Shown here: in pieces, positions 8,943-20,571 of the stretch
Numbering within the stretch: position 1 is the first letter of the stretch
Layout: every line of letters begins with the position of its first letter
NCBI RefSeq assembly: GCF_002188635.1
Contig: NZ_NINX01000011.1
Span: 1-61,980, forward strand
Reading direction: 5' to 3'
DNA length: 61,980 bases
Source of the DNA: Pigmentiphaga sp. NML030171
GTDB lineage: Bacteria > Pseudomonadota > Gammaproteobacteria > Burkholderiales > Burkholderiaceae_B
Notes under the pieces: model-generated
The model's input: only the letters and a program-made list of their open reading frames with translations
Told to the model about the DNA's origin: nothing
Databases searched by the model: none
Program-made: the position numbers and the translations under genes

Positions 8943-9754
8943 AACCGCCCCAGCTCCGGCGCCAGCGAACGCGCCCATTTGCGCGCCGGCAGGCCGTAGC
9001 GGTTCTCGACCTCCTCGGCGCGCGCCAGCAGCGCCTGCGCGTCGATCCGCAAGGCCGGGCCGGCCAGGGCGATCGCCACCCGGTTGCCTTCCTCGATTTC
9101 GGGCAGGACCGCCACGCGCCCCTCGAACGCCTCGTCCAGATTGCGGCGGTTATGTTCGTAGCTGTCGTGCGCGCCGAACAGGTTGACGGTCACGACACCC
9201 GCCTGGCTGGCGTTGGCGCTGACCACCCGCCGGCAGCCGCGATAGAACTCGACGGAATCGCGCACCGGGCCGCGCGCGGCATGGTCGTACAAATCCACCA
9301 TCAAGGCGCGGCAACTGCCGCGATTGGCTATGTCCTCCACCCACGCGCCCGCGTCATCATGGGTGACCATGAATCGCTCGTTGTCGGCGGGCAGGCGGAA
9401 ATAGGCGCGGCAGGCGGCGGTCACGCTGGGGTTCCATTCCACGACGCGCACCAGGCTGTCGGTGTGCTTCAGGCAGAAGCGCGTCAGGGATCCCGCGCCC
9501 AGCCCCAGCGTACCGATGGCCTGCTCGCCGCCGGCCTGCGGCGGATCGAGGAACAGCAGCCACGCCATCATCTGGCGCGTGTACTCCAGCTCCAGCGAAA
9601 AAGGGCTGCGTATCCGCATCGCGCCCTGGATCCAGGGGCTGCCGAAATGCAGGTAGCGAACGCCCTGCTCTTCCGAGAACGTCGGCTCGTCGAGCTCGCT
9701 GGGGCCGGCGGCGCGCCGCCGGTCCGGCCCGGGCCGTTGCGCCTTGCGGCTCAA
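8939..9754 (-). CDS. Spermidine-synthase-like SAM-dependent methyltransferase fold protein
   Basis: Class I Rossmann-fold protein of 271 residues. The nucleotide-binding segment is [15 protein letters not shown], followed by [18 protein letters not shown], where the acidic residue should contact the cofactor ribose. The segment [13 protein letters not shown] lies where spermidine synthases have their catalytic Asp, but the match to the aminopropyltransferase active site is loose, so the reaction is unknown. No good ATG exists near the 5' end; a TTG at 9754 overlaps the htpG stop as TTGA and is taken as the start. Coupling to htpG and to the glycosylase gene suggests expression with the heat-shock chaperone. 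Confidence 0.75.
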   Translation of the reverse strand: MSRKAQRPGPDRRRAAGPSELDEPTFSEEQGVRYLHFGSPWIQGAMRIRSPFSLELEYTRQMMAWLLFLDPPQAGGEQAIGTLGLGAGSLTRFCLKHTDSLVRVVEWNPSVTAACRAYFRLPADNERFMVTHDDAGAWVEDIANRGSCRALMVDLYDHAARGPVRDSVEFYRGCRRVVSANASQAGVVTVNLFGAHDSYEHNRRNLDEAFEGRVAVLPEIEEGNRVAIALAGPALRIDAQALLARAEEVENRYGLPARKWARSLAPELGRL

Positions 9755-11655
9755 GAGGACTGGCTCAGCAACAGGCTGTTCATGCTGCGCACGAACGCGG
9801 CCGGATCCTCCAGCGGCGCGCCCTCGGCCAGCAGGGCCTGGTCCAGCAGCAAGCGGGCCCACTGGCCGAAGTCGGCATCGCCGGCCTGCCGCACGCGCGC
9901 AATCAGCGGATGGCCCGGGTTGATCTCCAGGATGGGGCGCGACTCGGGCGCGGCCTGTCCGGCCGCCTTGAGCAGGCGCTGCAAGTGCTGGCTCATGTCC
10001 TGCTGGTCCACCACCACGCAGGCGGGGGAATCGACCAGGCGGAAGGTCACGCGCACGTCCTTGACCGCCTCGCCCAGCGCCTCCTTCAGCCGCTCGACCA
10101 CCGGCTTGAGCTCTTCCGAGACTTCTTCCTGCTGCTTCTTCTCTTCCTCGTCTGCCAGCGCGCCCAGGTCCAGGCCGCCCTTGGCGATGGAGGCCAGCGG
10201 CTTGCCGTCGAACTCGTTGACGAAGGACAGCATCCATTCATCGACGCGGTCCGTGAGCAACAGGACCTCGATGCCCTTCTTGCGGAAAATTTCCAGGTGC
10301 GGGCTGCTGCTGGCCGCGGCGAAGGTCTCGGCCGTGACGTAGTAGATCTTGTCCTGGCCTTCCTTCATGCGGGCCACGTAGTCGGCCAGCGACACCGTCT
10401 GCGCGGGGGTGCCGTCCTGGGTGGAAGCAAAGCGCAGCAGCTTCAGGATGCGCTCCAGGTTGGTCGCGTCCTCGCCCACGCCTTCCTTGAGCACCTGGCC
10501 GAACTCGGTCCAGAAGGTCGCGTAATCGTCCTTGCGGTTCTCGGCCAGGTCCTCGAGCAGGCTCAGCACGCGCTTGGCGCTGCCTTCGCGGATGGCGCGC
10601 ACGTCACGGCTTTCCTGCAGAATCTCGCGCGAGACGTTCAGCGGCAGGTCGGCCGAATCGATGACCCCGCGCACGAAGCGCAGGTAGGCCGGCAACAGCT
10701 GTTCCGCGTCGTCCATGATGAAGACACGCTTCACATACAGCTTGACCCCGTGCTTCCTGTTGCGGTCCCACATGTCGAACGGCGCGCGCCGCGGCACGTA
10801 CAACAGCTGCGTATACTCGCTGCGGCCCTCCACCCGGTTGTGGCTCCACGCCAGCGGCGCCTCGAAGTCATGCGCCACGTGCTTGTAGAACTCGGTGTAC
10901 TGCTCGTCGGTGACCTCGGACTTGCTGCGCGTCCACAGCGCGCTGGCCTGGTTGACGGTCTCTTCCTCGTCGCGGGTGACCTGCTCGGATTTCTCGGCGT
11001 CCCATTCCTCTTTCTTCATCAGGATGGGCACGGAGATGTGGTCCGAATAGCGGCGCAGGATCTCGCGCAGCTTCCACGACGACAGGAAGTCGTCCTCGCC
11101 CTCGCGCAGCGTCAGGATGATGTCCGTGCCCCGCCCGGCCTTCTCGGCCGCCGAGATCGTGAACTCGCCGTCGCCGGCCGACTCCCAGCGTATCGCCTGG
11201 TCCGCCGGCTGGCCCGCGCGGCGGCTGACGACGGTGACTTTCTGCGCGACGATGAACGACGAATAAAAGCCCACGCCGAACTGGCCGATCAGTTGCGCAT
11301 CCTTCTGCTTGTCGCCGGTCAGCTGCTGGAAGAACTCCCGCGTGCCCGAGCGGGCGATGGTGCCCAGGTTGGCAATGGCCTCGTCCCGCGTCATGCCTAT
11401 GCCGTTGTCGGAAATCGTGATGGTCCGCGCGGCCTTGTCGAAGCCCACGCGGATGGCCATCTCGCCCTCGCCTTCCAGCAGTTCCGGCCGGTCGATGGCC
11501 TCGAAACGCAGCTTGTCGCAGGCGTCGGACGCATTGGAGACCAGTTCGCGCAGGAAGATTTCCTTGTTGCTGTACAGCGAGTGGATCATCAGGTGCAGCA
11601 ACTGCTTGACTTCGGTCTGGAAGCCCAGGGTTTCGGAGGTGTTGGTCTGACTCAT
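9751..11655 (-). CDS. htpG: Chaperone protein HtpG (Hsp90)
   Basis: Bacterial Hsp90, an ATP-dependent cytosolic chaperone. The start at 11655 gives [20 protein letters not shown] and 634 residues, matching the family. The GHKL ATPase domain shows [25 protein letters not shown] and [10 protein letters not shown]; the middle domain has the client/ATPase-stimulating [18 protein letters not shown]; the C-terminal dimerisation domain ends at SLLLSQSS. A 10-residue upstream extension to 11685 is possible but unlikely. A strong sigma-32 promoter match lies about 100 bases upstream. Two downstream genes overlap in series. Confidence 0.97.
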   Translation of the reverse strand: MSQTNTSETLGFQTEVKQLLHLMIHSLYSNKEIFLRELVSNASDACDKLRFEAIDRPELLEGEGEMAIRVGFDKAARTITISDNGIGMTRDEAIANLGTIARSGTREFFQQLTGDKQKDAQLIGQFGVGFYSSFIVAQKVTVVSRRAGQPADQAIRWESAGDGEFTISAAEKAGRGTDIILTLREGEDDFLSSWKLREILRRYSDHISVPILMKKEEWDAEKSEQVTRDEEETVNQASALWTRSKSEVTDEQYTEFYKHVAHDFEAPLAWSHNRVEGRSEYTQLLYVPRRAPFDMWDRNRKHGVKLYVKRVFIMDDAEQLLPAYLRFVRGVIDSADLPLNVSREILQESRDVRAIREGSAKRVLSLLEDLAENRKDDYATFWTEFGQVLKEGVGEDATNLERILKLLRFASTQDGTPAQTVSLADYVARMKEGQDKIYYVTAETFAAASSSPHLEIFRKKGIEVLLLTDRVDEWMLSFVNEFDGKPLASIAKGGLDLGALADEEEKKQQEEVSEELKPVVERLKEALGEAVKDVRVTFRLVDSPACVVVDQQDMSQHLQRLLKAAGQAAPESRPILEINPGHPLIARVRQAGDADFGQWARLLLDQALLAEGAPLEDPAAFVRSMNSLLLSQSS

Positions 11656-11756
11656 GGCAATAACAAGGCCCATCCCGGCGCGCACGGTTCAGGCGAGCCA
11701 GGCATGGCGGTTGACGAAAGGAAGTTGTCCGGTTGGAGCAAAAAGCTCACGCGGCG

Positions 11757-11785
11757 TAGATAGGGCCGCGCGCACCTTTTTCAAG
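11757..11785 (-). promoter_or_regulatory. Sigma-32 (heat-shock) promoter of htpG
   Basis: On the minus strand CTTGAAA (11785-11779), a 13-base spacer and CCCTATCTA (11765-11757) match the sigma-32 consensus (CTTGAA, 11-16 bases, CCCCATnT) with one mismatch in the second element. The predicted leader is about 95 bases. Placement before a heat-shock gene supports it. Confidence 0.78.
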
Positions 11786-11802
11786 CATAACAGCCCCCAC
11801 CC

Positions 11803-11925
11803 GCATCGCCCCCCGGGTCCCGGCCCCCTTGGGGGGCCGCCGCGTAGCGGCTGGGGGCCCACCATTCTGGGCGCGCGTCAGCGCGTAGGGGGTGGGCTTC
11901 CCTCGCGCGTCAGCGCGTAGGGGAG
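11803..11925 (-). repeat. Gene-end GC-rich repeat, copy 3 (divergent)
   Basis: Read on the minus strand it opens CCCCTACGCGCTGA, again supplying a stop codon (that of the HNH gene). It continues CGCGCGAGGGAAGCCCACCC as in copy 2, then has a second CTACGCGCTGACGCGCG unit, hairpins with arms GCCGC/GCGGC and GGCCCCC/GGGGGCC, and GCGATGCGGG near the end. The middle differs from copies 1 and 2. Confidence 0.7.
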
Positions 11926-12485
11926 GGTCCTAATCTGCTGGTGATAGGTACGCCCGCCAGCAGGAACTCCATCTGGTCGGCCAGGATGCGGCGATTGCGC
12001 AGGATCATGCCTTCCCAGCGGTTGGGCCGGTACGGCAGGTAGAGCAGCGGCATGCCGGCCTGCTCGGGGGTGCGGTTGCCCTTGCGCTGGTTGCACGAGC
12101 GGCAGGCCGTGACCACGTTTTCCCAGGTATTGGCGCCGCCGCGCGACTCGGGGCGGACGTGCTCGATGGTCAGTTCGGCCTCGGGGAAACAGCCGCCGCA
12201 ATAGGCGCAGACGTGCATGTCGCGCGAGAACAGGCGTTCACGGCTGATGCTGATGGAGGCGGAACGGTCGCCGCGGAACTCGCGGCCGCGCACGGCGATG
12301 ATGCTGGCGGTGCTGACGGTGGACACCTGCCCGGTCAGCCGGTTCGTCCCCCCGCGGTAGGTGACGGTGGTGTCCCCCAGTTCCCATGCCACCCTTCCCG
12401 CCACGTGCAGGCAGATGGCTTTTTCGATATCCACCCAGTGCACCGGCGTGCCGGCGACATCGAGCGCGAGAACCAGATGAGCCAC
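11910..12485 (-). CDS. HNH endonuclease
   Basis: Predicted HNH nuclease of 191 residues. The C-terminal half contains the zinc-binding pair CAYCGG and CRSCN and, between them, [13 protein letters not shown] and TWENVVTAC, giving the His-Asn-His arrangement. The N-terminal [20 protein letters not shown] domain is shared with a widespread group of chromosomal HNH proteins of unknown job. The start is taken as GTG at 12485 because AGGAG lies six bases ahead and a well-spaced promoter sits further upstream; an in-frame extension to 12731 would run through repeat copy 2. The last six codons (GPSPTR) come from repeat copy 3. Confidence 0.85.
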   Translation of the reverse strand: MAHLVLALDVAGTPVHWVDIEKAICLHVAGRVAWELGDTTVTYRGGTNRLTGQVSTVSTASIIAVRGREFRGDRSASISISRERLFSRDMHVCAYCGGCFPEAELTIEHVRPESRGGANTWENVVTACRSCNQRKGNRTPEQAGMPLLYLPYRPNRWEGMILRNRRILADQMEFLLAGVPITSRLGPSPTR

Positions 12486-12530
12486 AGTTTTCTCCTGAAT
12501 GGATTGCCTATCGCTATCTTTCACTGGTTT

Positions 12531-12559
12531 TTTATACAGCGCCTCAATGACCAAATCAA
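12531..12559 (-). promoter_or_regulatory. Sigma-70-type promoter of the HNH gene
   Basis: Minus strand: -35 TTGATT (12559-12554), 17-base spacer, -10 TATAAA (12536-12531), about 45 bases before the GTG start, with AGGAG between. The stretch is clearly more AT-rich than its surroundings. Confidence 0.65.
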
Positions 12560-12614
12560 GACAAATGCCGATTCCGCACAACATTCCCCTGCCCACCAAG
12601 ACAAACAACCCAGG

Positions 12615-12727
12615 CCCAGGATGCGGTGGATCCGGCTCCGCCGGTCCGCCCGCATCGCCCCCTTGAGGGGGCGCCCGAAGGGCGTAGGGGGTGGGCTTCC
12701 CTTGCGCGCGTAAGCGCGTAGGGGGGG
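12615..12727 (-). repeat. Gene-end GC-rich repeat, copy 2
   Basis: Nearly identical to copy 1 in inverted orientation over CCCAGGATGCGG through GTAGGGGGTGGGCTTCCC (plus-strand reading). On the minus strand it begins directly after the stop codon of the hydrolase gene ending at 12728, the same relation to the upstream gene as the other two copies. Confidence 0.85.
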
Positions 12728-13816
12728 TCAATCAGTCGGAGCGCGGATCAGCCAGCGGCCATCGCGCCAGACCCGGCTCTCGCCGTGGTGCATCACGAAG
12801 AACTCGTCGGGGGCGACGCCCGCGTAGCGGCGTGCCCGCGCCAGGTCCCGGGGAGGCTGGTCCAGCGCCTCGTCGGTCAGCTCGAACGTGCCCCAGTGGA
12901 TGGCGACGGAAGCCCTGGCGCCCAGGTCGCGATGCGCCTGCACGGCCTCGGTGGGATTCATGTGATGGCCGCGCATGAACCAGCGCGGCGCATAGGCGCC
13001 TATCGGCAGCGCCGCCAGGTCGAAAGGCCCCATGCGTTCGCCTATGGCGGCGATGTCCTTGGAATAGCCGAAGTCGCCGCCGAACAGGAAGTTGAACGCG
13101 GGCTCGCGCGTCCGGACCGCCCAGGCGCCCCACAACGAAACGTTCCGGTCGAAGGGCGTGCGGGCGCTCCAGTGCTGCACGGGCAGCAGCGTCAGGATGG
13201 CATCGCCCACCACCGTCTGGCCCCACCAGTCCAGCGGCCGCAAGTCGGTGGCCTCGGGCACGTTCTGGCGGAACCAGACGTCCACGCCCAGGGGCACCAT
13301 GAAGACGGGCGGACCGCCGGGCTGCGCCGCCAGCGCCTTGACCGAGGCGAAATCCAGGTGGTCATAGTGGTTGTGCGAGATCACCACGGCATCGATGTGC
13401 GGCAGGTCGGCCAGCGCGATGCCGGGCGGCTGGTGGCGCTTGGGCCCCATGAACCCGAAGGGCGAGGCGCGTTCGGAGAACACCGGATCGGTCAACAGGT
13501 TGAAGCGGCCCAGCTGCACCAGCAGCGTGGAATGCCCGACCCAGCTGACCCGCACGTCCGGCGAGGCCTCCTTCAGCCAGGCGGTGTCCGCCACGACCGG
13601 CGACAGGGACTCCGTCGGAGGCGGCGGCAGGCCCTGCGCCCACCGGTCGAACTGCCAGCGCCAGAAGTCCAGCGTGCCCGGCTGGGCATACGAATACAGG
13701 TTGCGGAATCCATGCGGCGTATGGTGCGGCTGGGCGGCATCGTAGTACGGGTTGACGGGGGAGCACCCCGCCACCGCGCAGGTCGCCAGGACCGCCGCCA
13801 GCCCCCGCCGCATCAT
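12728..13816 (-). CDS. Metallo-beta-lactamase-fold hydrolase, predicted lipoprotein
   Basis: The protein of about 362 residues starts [18 protein letters not shown]; the AVAGC lipobox predicts signal peptidase II cleavage and membrane anchoring outside the cytoplasm. The catalytic domain has [13 protein letters not shown], the dinuclear metal motif [10 protein letters not shown] (HxHxDH) and [12 protein letters not shown], which place it with NAPE-PLD/UlaG-like hydrolases. NAPE-PLD-like activity on phospholipids is possible but unproven. The ATG at 13816 follows the parC stop by four bases, with AAGG between, so it is probably read from the parE-parC mRNA. Its stop abuts repeat copy 2. Confidence 0.85.
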   Translation of the reverse strand: MMRRGLAAVLATCAVAGCSPVNPYYDAAQPHHTPHGFRNLYSYAQPGTLDFWRWQFDRWAQGLPPPPTESLSPVVADTAWLKEASPDVRVSWVGHSTLLVQLGRFNLLTDPVFSERASPFGFMGPKRHQPPGIALADLPHIDAVVISHNHYDHLDFASVKALAAQPGGPPVFMVPLGVDVWFRQNVPEATDLRPLDWWGQTVVGDAILTLLPVQHWSARTPFDRNVSLWGAWAVRTREPAFNFLFGGDFGYSKDIAAIGERMGPFDLAALPIGAYAPRWFMRGHHMNPTEAVQAHRDLGARASVAIHWGTFELTDEALDQPPRDLARARRYAGVAPDEFFVMHHGESRVWRDGRWLIRAPTD

Positions 13817-13820
13817 GGCC

Positions 13821-16129
13821 TTACAGCACCGGCGACAGCACGGGCTGCTTGGGCTTGGCGTCCAGCAGCCGGCCCTTGCGGGCCCGCTTGCCGACGTAGA
13901 CCGCCAGTCCGCCGCCGGACAGGATCTCTTCATGCGGCTTGTTGCGGTAGATGCCCGTGATCCGCAGCCCCGCCGGCCCGACCGGCACCACCTGGGCCAG
14001 GGTGTCCTTGGGATCGATGTCCATCAGCGCCGTGCCGCGACCGCCCGAGGACAGCGCCTTGACCTCGGCCAGGCCGAACACCAGGAAACGGCCCTTGTCG
14101 GTCAGCAGCGCGAGCGAATCGGCGCCGTCGAACACCGGCACGGGCCGCAGCGGGCTGTCGCCCTCGTCCAGCGTCATGAATTGCTTGCCGCCACGCTGGC
14201 GCGTGGCCATGTCGCCCAGGCGGGTGACGAAGCCGATGCCGCGCTCGGTGGCCAGCAGCCACCGGCTTTCGGGGGCCGCCGCGATCATGTGCAGGATGCG
14301 GGATCCGGCTTCCAGGTCGATCAGCGTGGTCACCGGCACGCCATCGCCGCGCGCCGACGGCAGCGCGCTGACGGCCACCGAATAGACGCGACCGTTGCTG
14401 CCGAGCGCGATCAGCGTATCGGTGGTCCGGCATTCGAACGCGCCGTACAGCGCATCGCCCGCCTTGAACGTGAACAGGCTGGCATCGTGGCCTTGGCCCT
14501 GGCGGGCCCGCAGCCACCCCTTCTGCGACACGATGACGGTGACCGGCTCGTCGATGACCTTGGCCTCGACGGTGGCGCGCTCGGCCGCTTCGATCAGCGT
14601 GCGGCGATCGTCGCCGTACTGCTTGGCGTCGGCTTCGATTTCCTTGACGATCAGGCGCTTGAGCGAATTCGGATTGGCCAGCAGTTCCTCGAGCTTGCCC
14701 TGCTCGTCCTTCAGGTCCTTCAGTTCCTGCTCGATCTTGAAGCCTTCCAGGCGCGCCAGCTGCCGCAGGCGCATCTCCAGGATGTCCTCGGCCTGGCGCT
14801 CGGACAGCTTGAAGGCCTGCATCAGCGCGGGCTTGGGTTCGTCCGACTCGCGGATGACCTTGATCACCGCGTCCACGTTCAGGTAGACCACCATGCGGCC
14901 TTCCAGCACATGGATGCGGTCCAGCACCTTGTCCAGGCGATGGCGCGAACGCCGCGTGACGGTCTGGGTGCGGAAGACGAGCCACTCGTCCAGGATCTCG
15001 CGCATGGACTTCTGGCGCGGCCGCCCGTCGTTGCCCACCGCCACCAGGTTGATGGGCGCGCTGCTTTCCATGGACGTATGGGCCAGCAGCGTGTTGACGA
15101 ACTCGTCGCGGTCCACGCGCGAGGTCTTGGGCTCGAATACCAGCCGCACGGCCGCGTCCTTGCCCGACTCGTCGCGCACCGCGTCGAGCAGGCTCAGCAA
15201 GGCCGCCTTGGTCTGCTGTTGTTCGTTCGAGAGGCTTTTCTTGCCCGCCTTCACCTTGGGATTGGTGAGTTCCTCGATCTCTTCCAGCACCTTCTGGCCG
15301 GAGGTCGACGGCGGCAGTTCGGTGACCACCAGTTGCCACTGGCCGCGCGCCATTTCCTCGAACTTCCAGCGCGCGCGCACCTTGATCGAGCCGCGGCCCG
15401 TGCCGAGTATCTGGGCGATCTCGGACCGCGGCGTGATGATCTGGCCGCCGCCGGGATAATCGGGTCCGGGCAGCAGGCCGTAGAGCTCGTCGTCGGCGAT
15501 CCTGGGATTCTTCAGCAGCGCCACCGCGGCCTGCGCCACTTCGCGCAGGTTGTGCGGCGGGATCTCGGTGGCCATGCCCACCGCGATGCCCGAGGCGCCG
15601 TTCAGCAGCACCACGGGCAGGCGCGCCGGCAGTTGCCTGGGCTCCTGGTACGAGCCGTCGTAGTTGGGAATGAAGTCGACCGTGCCTTCGTCCAGCTCGT
15701 CCAGCAGCAGCCGGGCGATGGGCGTGAGCCGCGCCTCGGTGTAGCGCATGGCCGCGGCGCCGTCGCCGTCGCGCGAGCCGAAGTTGCCCTGTCCGTCGAT
15801 GAGCGGATAGCGCAGCGAGAACGACTGCGCCATGCGCACCAGCGCATCATAGGCCGCCTGGTCGCCGTGGGGATGGTACTTGCCCAGCACGTCGCCCACC
15901 ACGCGGGCCGACTTCACGGGCTTGGCGTTCGCGCCCAGCCCCATGGCCTGCATGGCATACAGGATGCGCCGCTGCACCGGCTTCTGGCCGTCGCTGACGT
16001 CCGGCAGCGCCCTGCCCTTGACCACCGATACCGCGTAATCCAGATAAGCCTGTTCCGCATAGCGCGCCAGCGTGATCGCGGCGTCGCCGCCCGGCCGCTC
16101 GAACAGGCCGGGTTGTTGTTCGTCCGTCA

Positions 16130-16130
<1 letters not shown>
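13821..16130 (-). CDS. parC: DNA topoisomerase IV subunit A ParC
   Basis: Breakage-reunion subunit of topoisomerase IV, which unlinks replicated chromosomes. The ATG at 16130 shares one base with the parE stop (TGATG) and gives 769 residues. The catalytic tyrosine is Y130 in [10 protein letters not shown]. The quinolone region reads [20 protein letters not shown], so the position of E. coli Ser80 is Gln91 and that of Glu84 is Asp95. The C-terminal part has beta-pinwheel repeats. ParC rather than GyrA is supported by the adjacent parE and by the lack of a full GyrA-box. Confidence 0.95.
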
Positions 16131-18088
<1,958 letters not shown>

Positions 18089-18205
18089 GTTATCCCCAGC
18101 GACTGTGGAAAATGAAGGGTATTTTACGGACGGAGGGCCTGGCCATGCGGGCCGGCGTGGCACGCCCATTTTTTGGGCACCCCTGCCTTGCCCGGCGGGT
18201 GGCGG

Positions 18206-18373
18206 TCACAGGCCGCACAGGGCCATGAGCCCTTCCCATCCGACGACGAGTTGCGGGCGCAAATAGCCCAGGAAGGCTACCGTAAGCACGGTGCCAAGCA
18301 AAGCATAGGCAAGGACCGCCCGCCAGGCGCGCCCGCGCCTCCCGGATTGCCCCTGCCGGTTGCGATCGGCCAT
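18206..18373 (-). CDS. Small single-span membrane protein (55 residues)
   Basis: Below most gene-finder cut-offs but well supported. ATG at 18373 is preceded by AGGAGG eight bases upstream. The product begins with a basic cytoplasmic segment (MADRNRQGQSGRRGRAWRA), followed by one hydrophobic helix, VLAYALLGTVLTVAFLGYL (about 20-38), and a short tail ending ALCGL. The inside-positive charge predicts an N-in orientation. It begins 27 bases after the MFS transporter stop on the same strand, so it may be co-transcribed and could be a transporter accessory peptide; this is inference. I do not recognise a family. Confidence 0.65.
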   Translation of the reverse strand: MADRNRQGQSGRRGRAWRAVLAYALLGTVLTVAFLGYLRPQLVVGWEGLMALCGL

Positions 18374-18400
18374 GGACCTGCCTCCTGTTCCCGGCCGTGT

Positions 18401-19606
18401 TCATGCCGGCACCAATGCGCGCTCGCGCACGGGCATGCACAGCGCCGCCGCGACCAGACCGAGCGCGACCGAAATCCACCAGACCGCATCGTAGCTGCCG
18501 GTGGCGACGTACAGCTTGCCGCCCAGCCAGACACCGACGAAGCTGCCGATCTGGTGGCCGAAGAATACGATGCCGGTCAGGGTCGACGCATAGCGCATGC
18601 CGTAGATATGTCCTACCAGCGCGGTGGTCAACGGCACGGTCCCCAGCCAGACCAGCCCGATCAAGGCCGAGAACGCATACAGCACCGCCGGCGTCAGCGG
18701 CAGCAGGATCAGCAGCATGATCGCCGCCGAGCGCGTCGCGTACAGCAGCGCCAGCAGGTGCTTCTTGCTGTGGCGGCCGCCCATCCGGCCGGCCCAGTAC
18801 GAGCCGAACACGTTGAACAGGCCGATGAGCGCGATGGCCAGCGCGCCGTCCGAGGCCTTCAGGCCGCCGTCCACCACGAAGGCCGGCAGATGCAGCGTGA
18901 TGAAGGCCGTGTGGAAGCCGCAGACCGCGTAACTCCAGAACAGGAAGTGGTAGGAACCGTGCCCCATGGCCTGGCGTACCGCCGCGCCCAGCGACTGCGC
19001 GCCGGCGACATGCGCCGGCTTGCCCGTCAGCCGCGTGGCCAGCGGCAGCGCCAGCAGCATCAGCGCCGACAGCGCCCACAGCGCGCCGGTCCAGTCGAAA
19101 CGATCGATCAGCAATTGCCCGGCGGGCACGACCACGAACTGCCCCATGGAGCCGCCCGCGCTGGCGATGCCCATCGCGGTGCTGCGGCCCTCGGGCGGCA
19201 CAGCGCGCGCCACCACCGGCAGCAGCACGGCGAATGTCGTGCCGGCCTGCCCCAGTCCGACCAGCACGCCGGCGCACAGGTACAGCATGGCCTCGGACCC
19301 GGCGTAGCGCGTGCCGACCAGGCCCAGCGCGCACAACAGCGCCGATGCGACGATGGTCCGGCCCGACCCCCACTTGTCGGCCACCGATCCCATCAGGATG
19401 GCCGAGACGCCCCACACCAGGTTCTGGATGGCGAAGGCGAGCGAGAACACGTCGCGCCCCCAGCCGTGGACCAGCCCCATGGGCTGCATGAACAGGCCGA
19501 AGGTCGCGCGCACGCCCATCGCGAACAACAGCACGAGCGACGCGCAGACGACGATGCTTCCTGAGCGGGACGAGGGAGTCGGTGACGAAAGAGGCTGCGG
19601 CGGCAT
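18401..19606 (-). CDS. Major facilitator superfamily transporter
   Basis: Inner-membrane secondary transporter of 401 residues with twelve predicted hydrophobic segments. The loop 2-3 motif is GSVADKWGSGRTIV, a form of the MFS motif GxxaDrxGrr, and the centre has a loop with little charge. Its overall look (VRATFGLFMQPMGLVHGWGRDVFSLAFAI split over TM1-2) resembles the monocarboxylate/oxalate-formate antiporter group, so an organic acid is the likeliest substrate, but that is not provable here. The start at 19606 was chosen because sequence upstream is not hydrophobic. The gene lies between the small membrane protein and the GntR regulator on the same strand. Confidence 0.87.
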   Translation of the reverse strand: MPPQPLSSPTPSSRSGSIVVCASLVLLFAMGVRATFGLFMQPMGLVHGWGRDVFSLAFAIQNLVWGVSAILMGSVADKWGSGRTIVASALLCALGLVGTRYAGSEAMLYLCAGVLVGLGQAGTTFAVLLPVVARAVPPEGRSTAMGIASAGGSMGQFVVVPAGQLLIDRFDWTGALWALSALMLLALPLATRLTGKPAHVAGAQSLGAAVRQAMGHGSYHFLFWSYAVCGFHTAFITLHLPAFVVDGGLKASDGALAIALIGLFNVFGSYWAGRMGGRHSKKHLLALLYATRSAAIMLLILLPLTPAVLYAFSALIGLVWLGTVPLTTALVGHIYGMRYASTLTGIVFFGHQIGSFVGVWLGGKLYVATGSYDAVWWISVALGLVAAALCMPVRERALVPA

Positions 19607-19688
19607 GAAGGACTGGATGATGGAAAATCGCGGCGCCGGTGCGTGCGCGACCGGCCACGGCCTGCGCATTGTAGTCGCACCGCTCCCG

Positions 19689-20411
19689 CTACGCCGGCTC
19701 GCGGCCCGGCGCCTGGTCCAGCAGGCGCTCGACGATGGCCAGGATCTGCCCCGCGGCGTCGCCGATGTGGCGCTCCAGCACCGATCGGGCCTCGTCGGCC
19801 CGGCGCTCGCGGCACAGCGAGACCAGGGCAAGGTGCTCCTGGTGGGCCTGCTGCCGGATCGGGGCGTTGACCACCTGGAAGCGGAAATAGCGCTCGGACT
19901 TCTCGTGCAGGCCGCGCACGATGGCCAGGGCGGCCGGCCGCTGGGCCGCCCGGTACAGGCCTTCGTGCAATTGCCAGTTCAACTGGCCCCACTGATCGGG
20001 CCCCGCCGTGTCCATGCGCGCCACGCATTGTTCGGCCAGCGCCAGTTCCTCTTCCGATATCCGCGCGGCCGCCTCGTGGATCAGCCAGGGCTCCAGGCGC
20101 AGGCGAATGTCGAACAATTCCTCGACCTCGGCGCGCGACAGCATGGAGACGAAGGCCCCCCGGTGGGGAATGGCGTCCACCAGGCCCTCGGCGCTGAGCT
20201 GGCGGATGGCTTCGCGGACCGGAATCCGGCTCACGCCCAATTCGTCGGCCAGCAATTCCTGGCGCAGGGGCGAGCCGGGAGGGATCGCCCCCGACAGGAT
20301 GCGGTCGCGCAGCGCCTCGGCCACCAGTTCGGACGTGGTCCGGCGCACGAGCCGGTTGCCGGAGGACGGCCGGGCGGGAGGGGAAGACGGGGGCAGGTCG
20401 TTTCTGGGCAT
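19689..20411 (-). CDS. GntR-family regulator, FCD (FadR-like) type
   Basis: DNA-binding repressor or activator of 240 residues. The N-terminal winged helix shows LVAEALRDRILSGAIPPGSPL and ELADELGVSR-like sequence ending PVREAIRQLSAEGLV, the hallmark of GntR. The C-terminal all-helical FCD domain carries the metal/ligand residues in FDIRLRLEP, NWQLHEGLY and HQEHLALV. The start at 20411 is used; in-frame sequence upstream would overlap the promoter. It is divergent from the DapA-family aldolase and Bug genes and probably controls them, with two matching operator sites in the gap, one over its own -10. Confidence 0.92.
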   Translation of the reverse strand: MPRNDLPPSSPPARPSSGNRLVRRTTSELVAEALRDRILSGAIPPGSPLRQELLADELGVSRIPVREAIRQLSAEGLVDAIPHRGAFVSMLSRAEVEELFDIRLRLEPWLIHEAAARISEEELALAEQCVARMDTAGPDQWGQLNWQLHEGLYRAAQRPAALAIVRGLHEKSERYFRFQVVNAPIRQQAHQEHLALVSLCRERRADEARSVLERHIGDAAGQILAIVERLLDQAPGREPA

Positions 20412-20484
20412 GGCGAAGGCAGAGATGACGGGGTCCAGGTAAACCCCGACAGACGCGCCACGGACACGGGGGTTTAAATAGAAG

Positions 20485-20497
20485 TATATTGGATCCA
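20485..20497 (-). promoter_or_regulatory. GntR operator site 1 (over the regulator's own promoter)
   Basis: Plus-strand TATATTGGATCCA is the exact reverse complement of site 2, TGGATCCAATATA, at 20572-20584. On the minus strand it overlaps a TATACT -10 element for the GntR gene, pointing to autoregulation. Confidence 0.65.
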
Positions 20498-20535
20498 CTA
20501 TCCAACAGCCACCGGTCATCTACCGTTGGCTGATG

Positions 20536-20556
20536 ACGGCCTTCATGGCCGTTTTT
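20536..20556 (+). terminator. Terminator-like hairpin between the two operator sites
   Basis: Arms ACGGCC (20536-20541) and GGCCGT (20547-20552), loop TTCAT, then TTTTT. It points along the plus strand but sits before, not after, the aldolase gene. GTCATC (20515-20520) could pair with GATGAC (20532-20537) and compete with the first arm. Confidence 0.55.
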
Positions 20557-20571
20557 CGTAGACTTTCAAAT

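Noticed and set aside
18090-19658. A minus-strand frame of 522 codons over the MFS transporter
   Set aside because: Different frame from the transporter, Arg/Gly/Ala-rich and without hydrophobic segments; a shadow.
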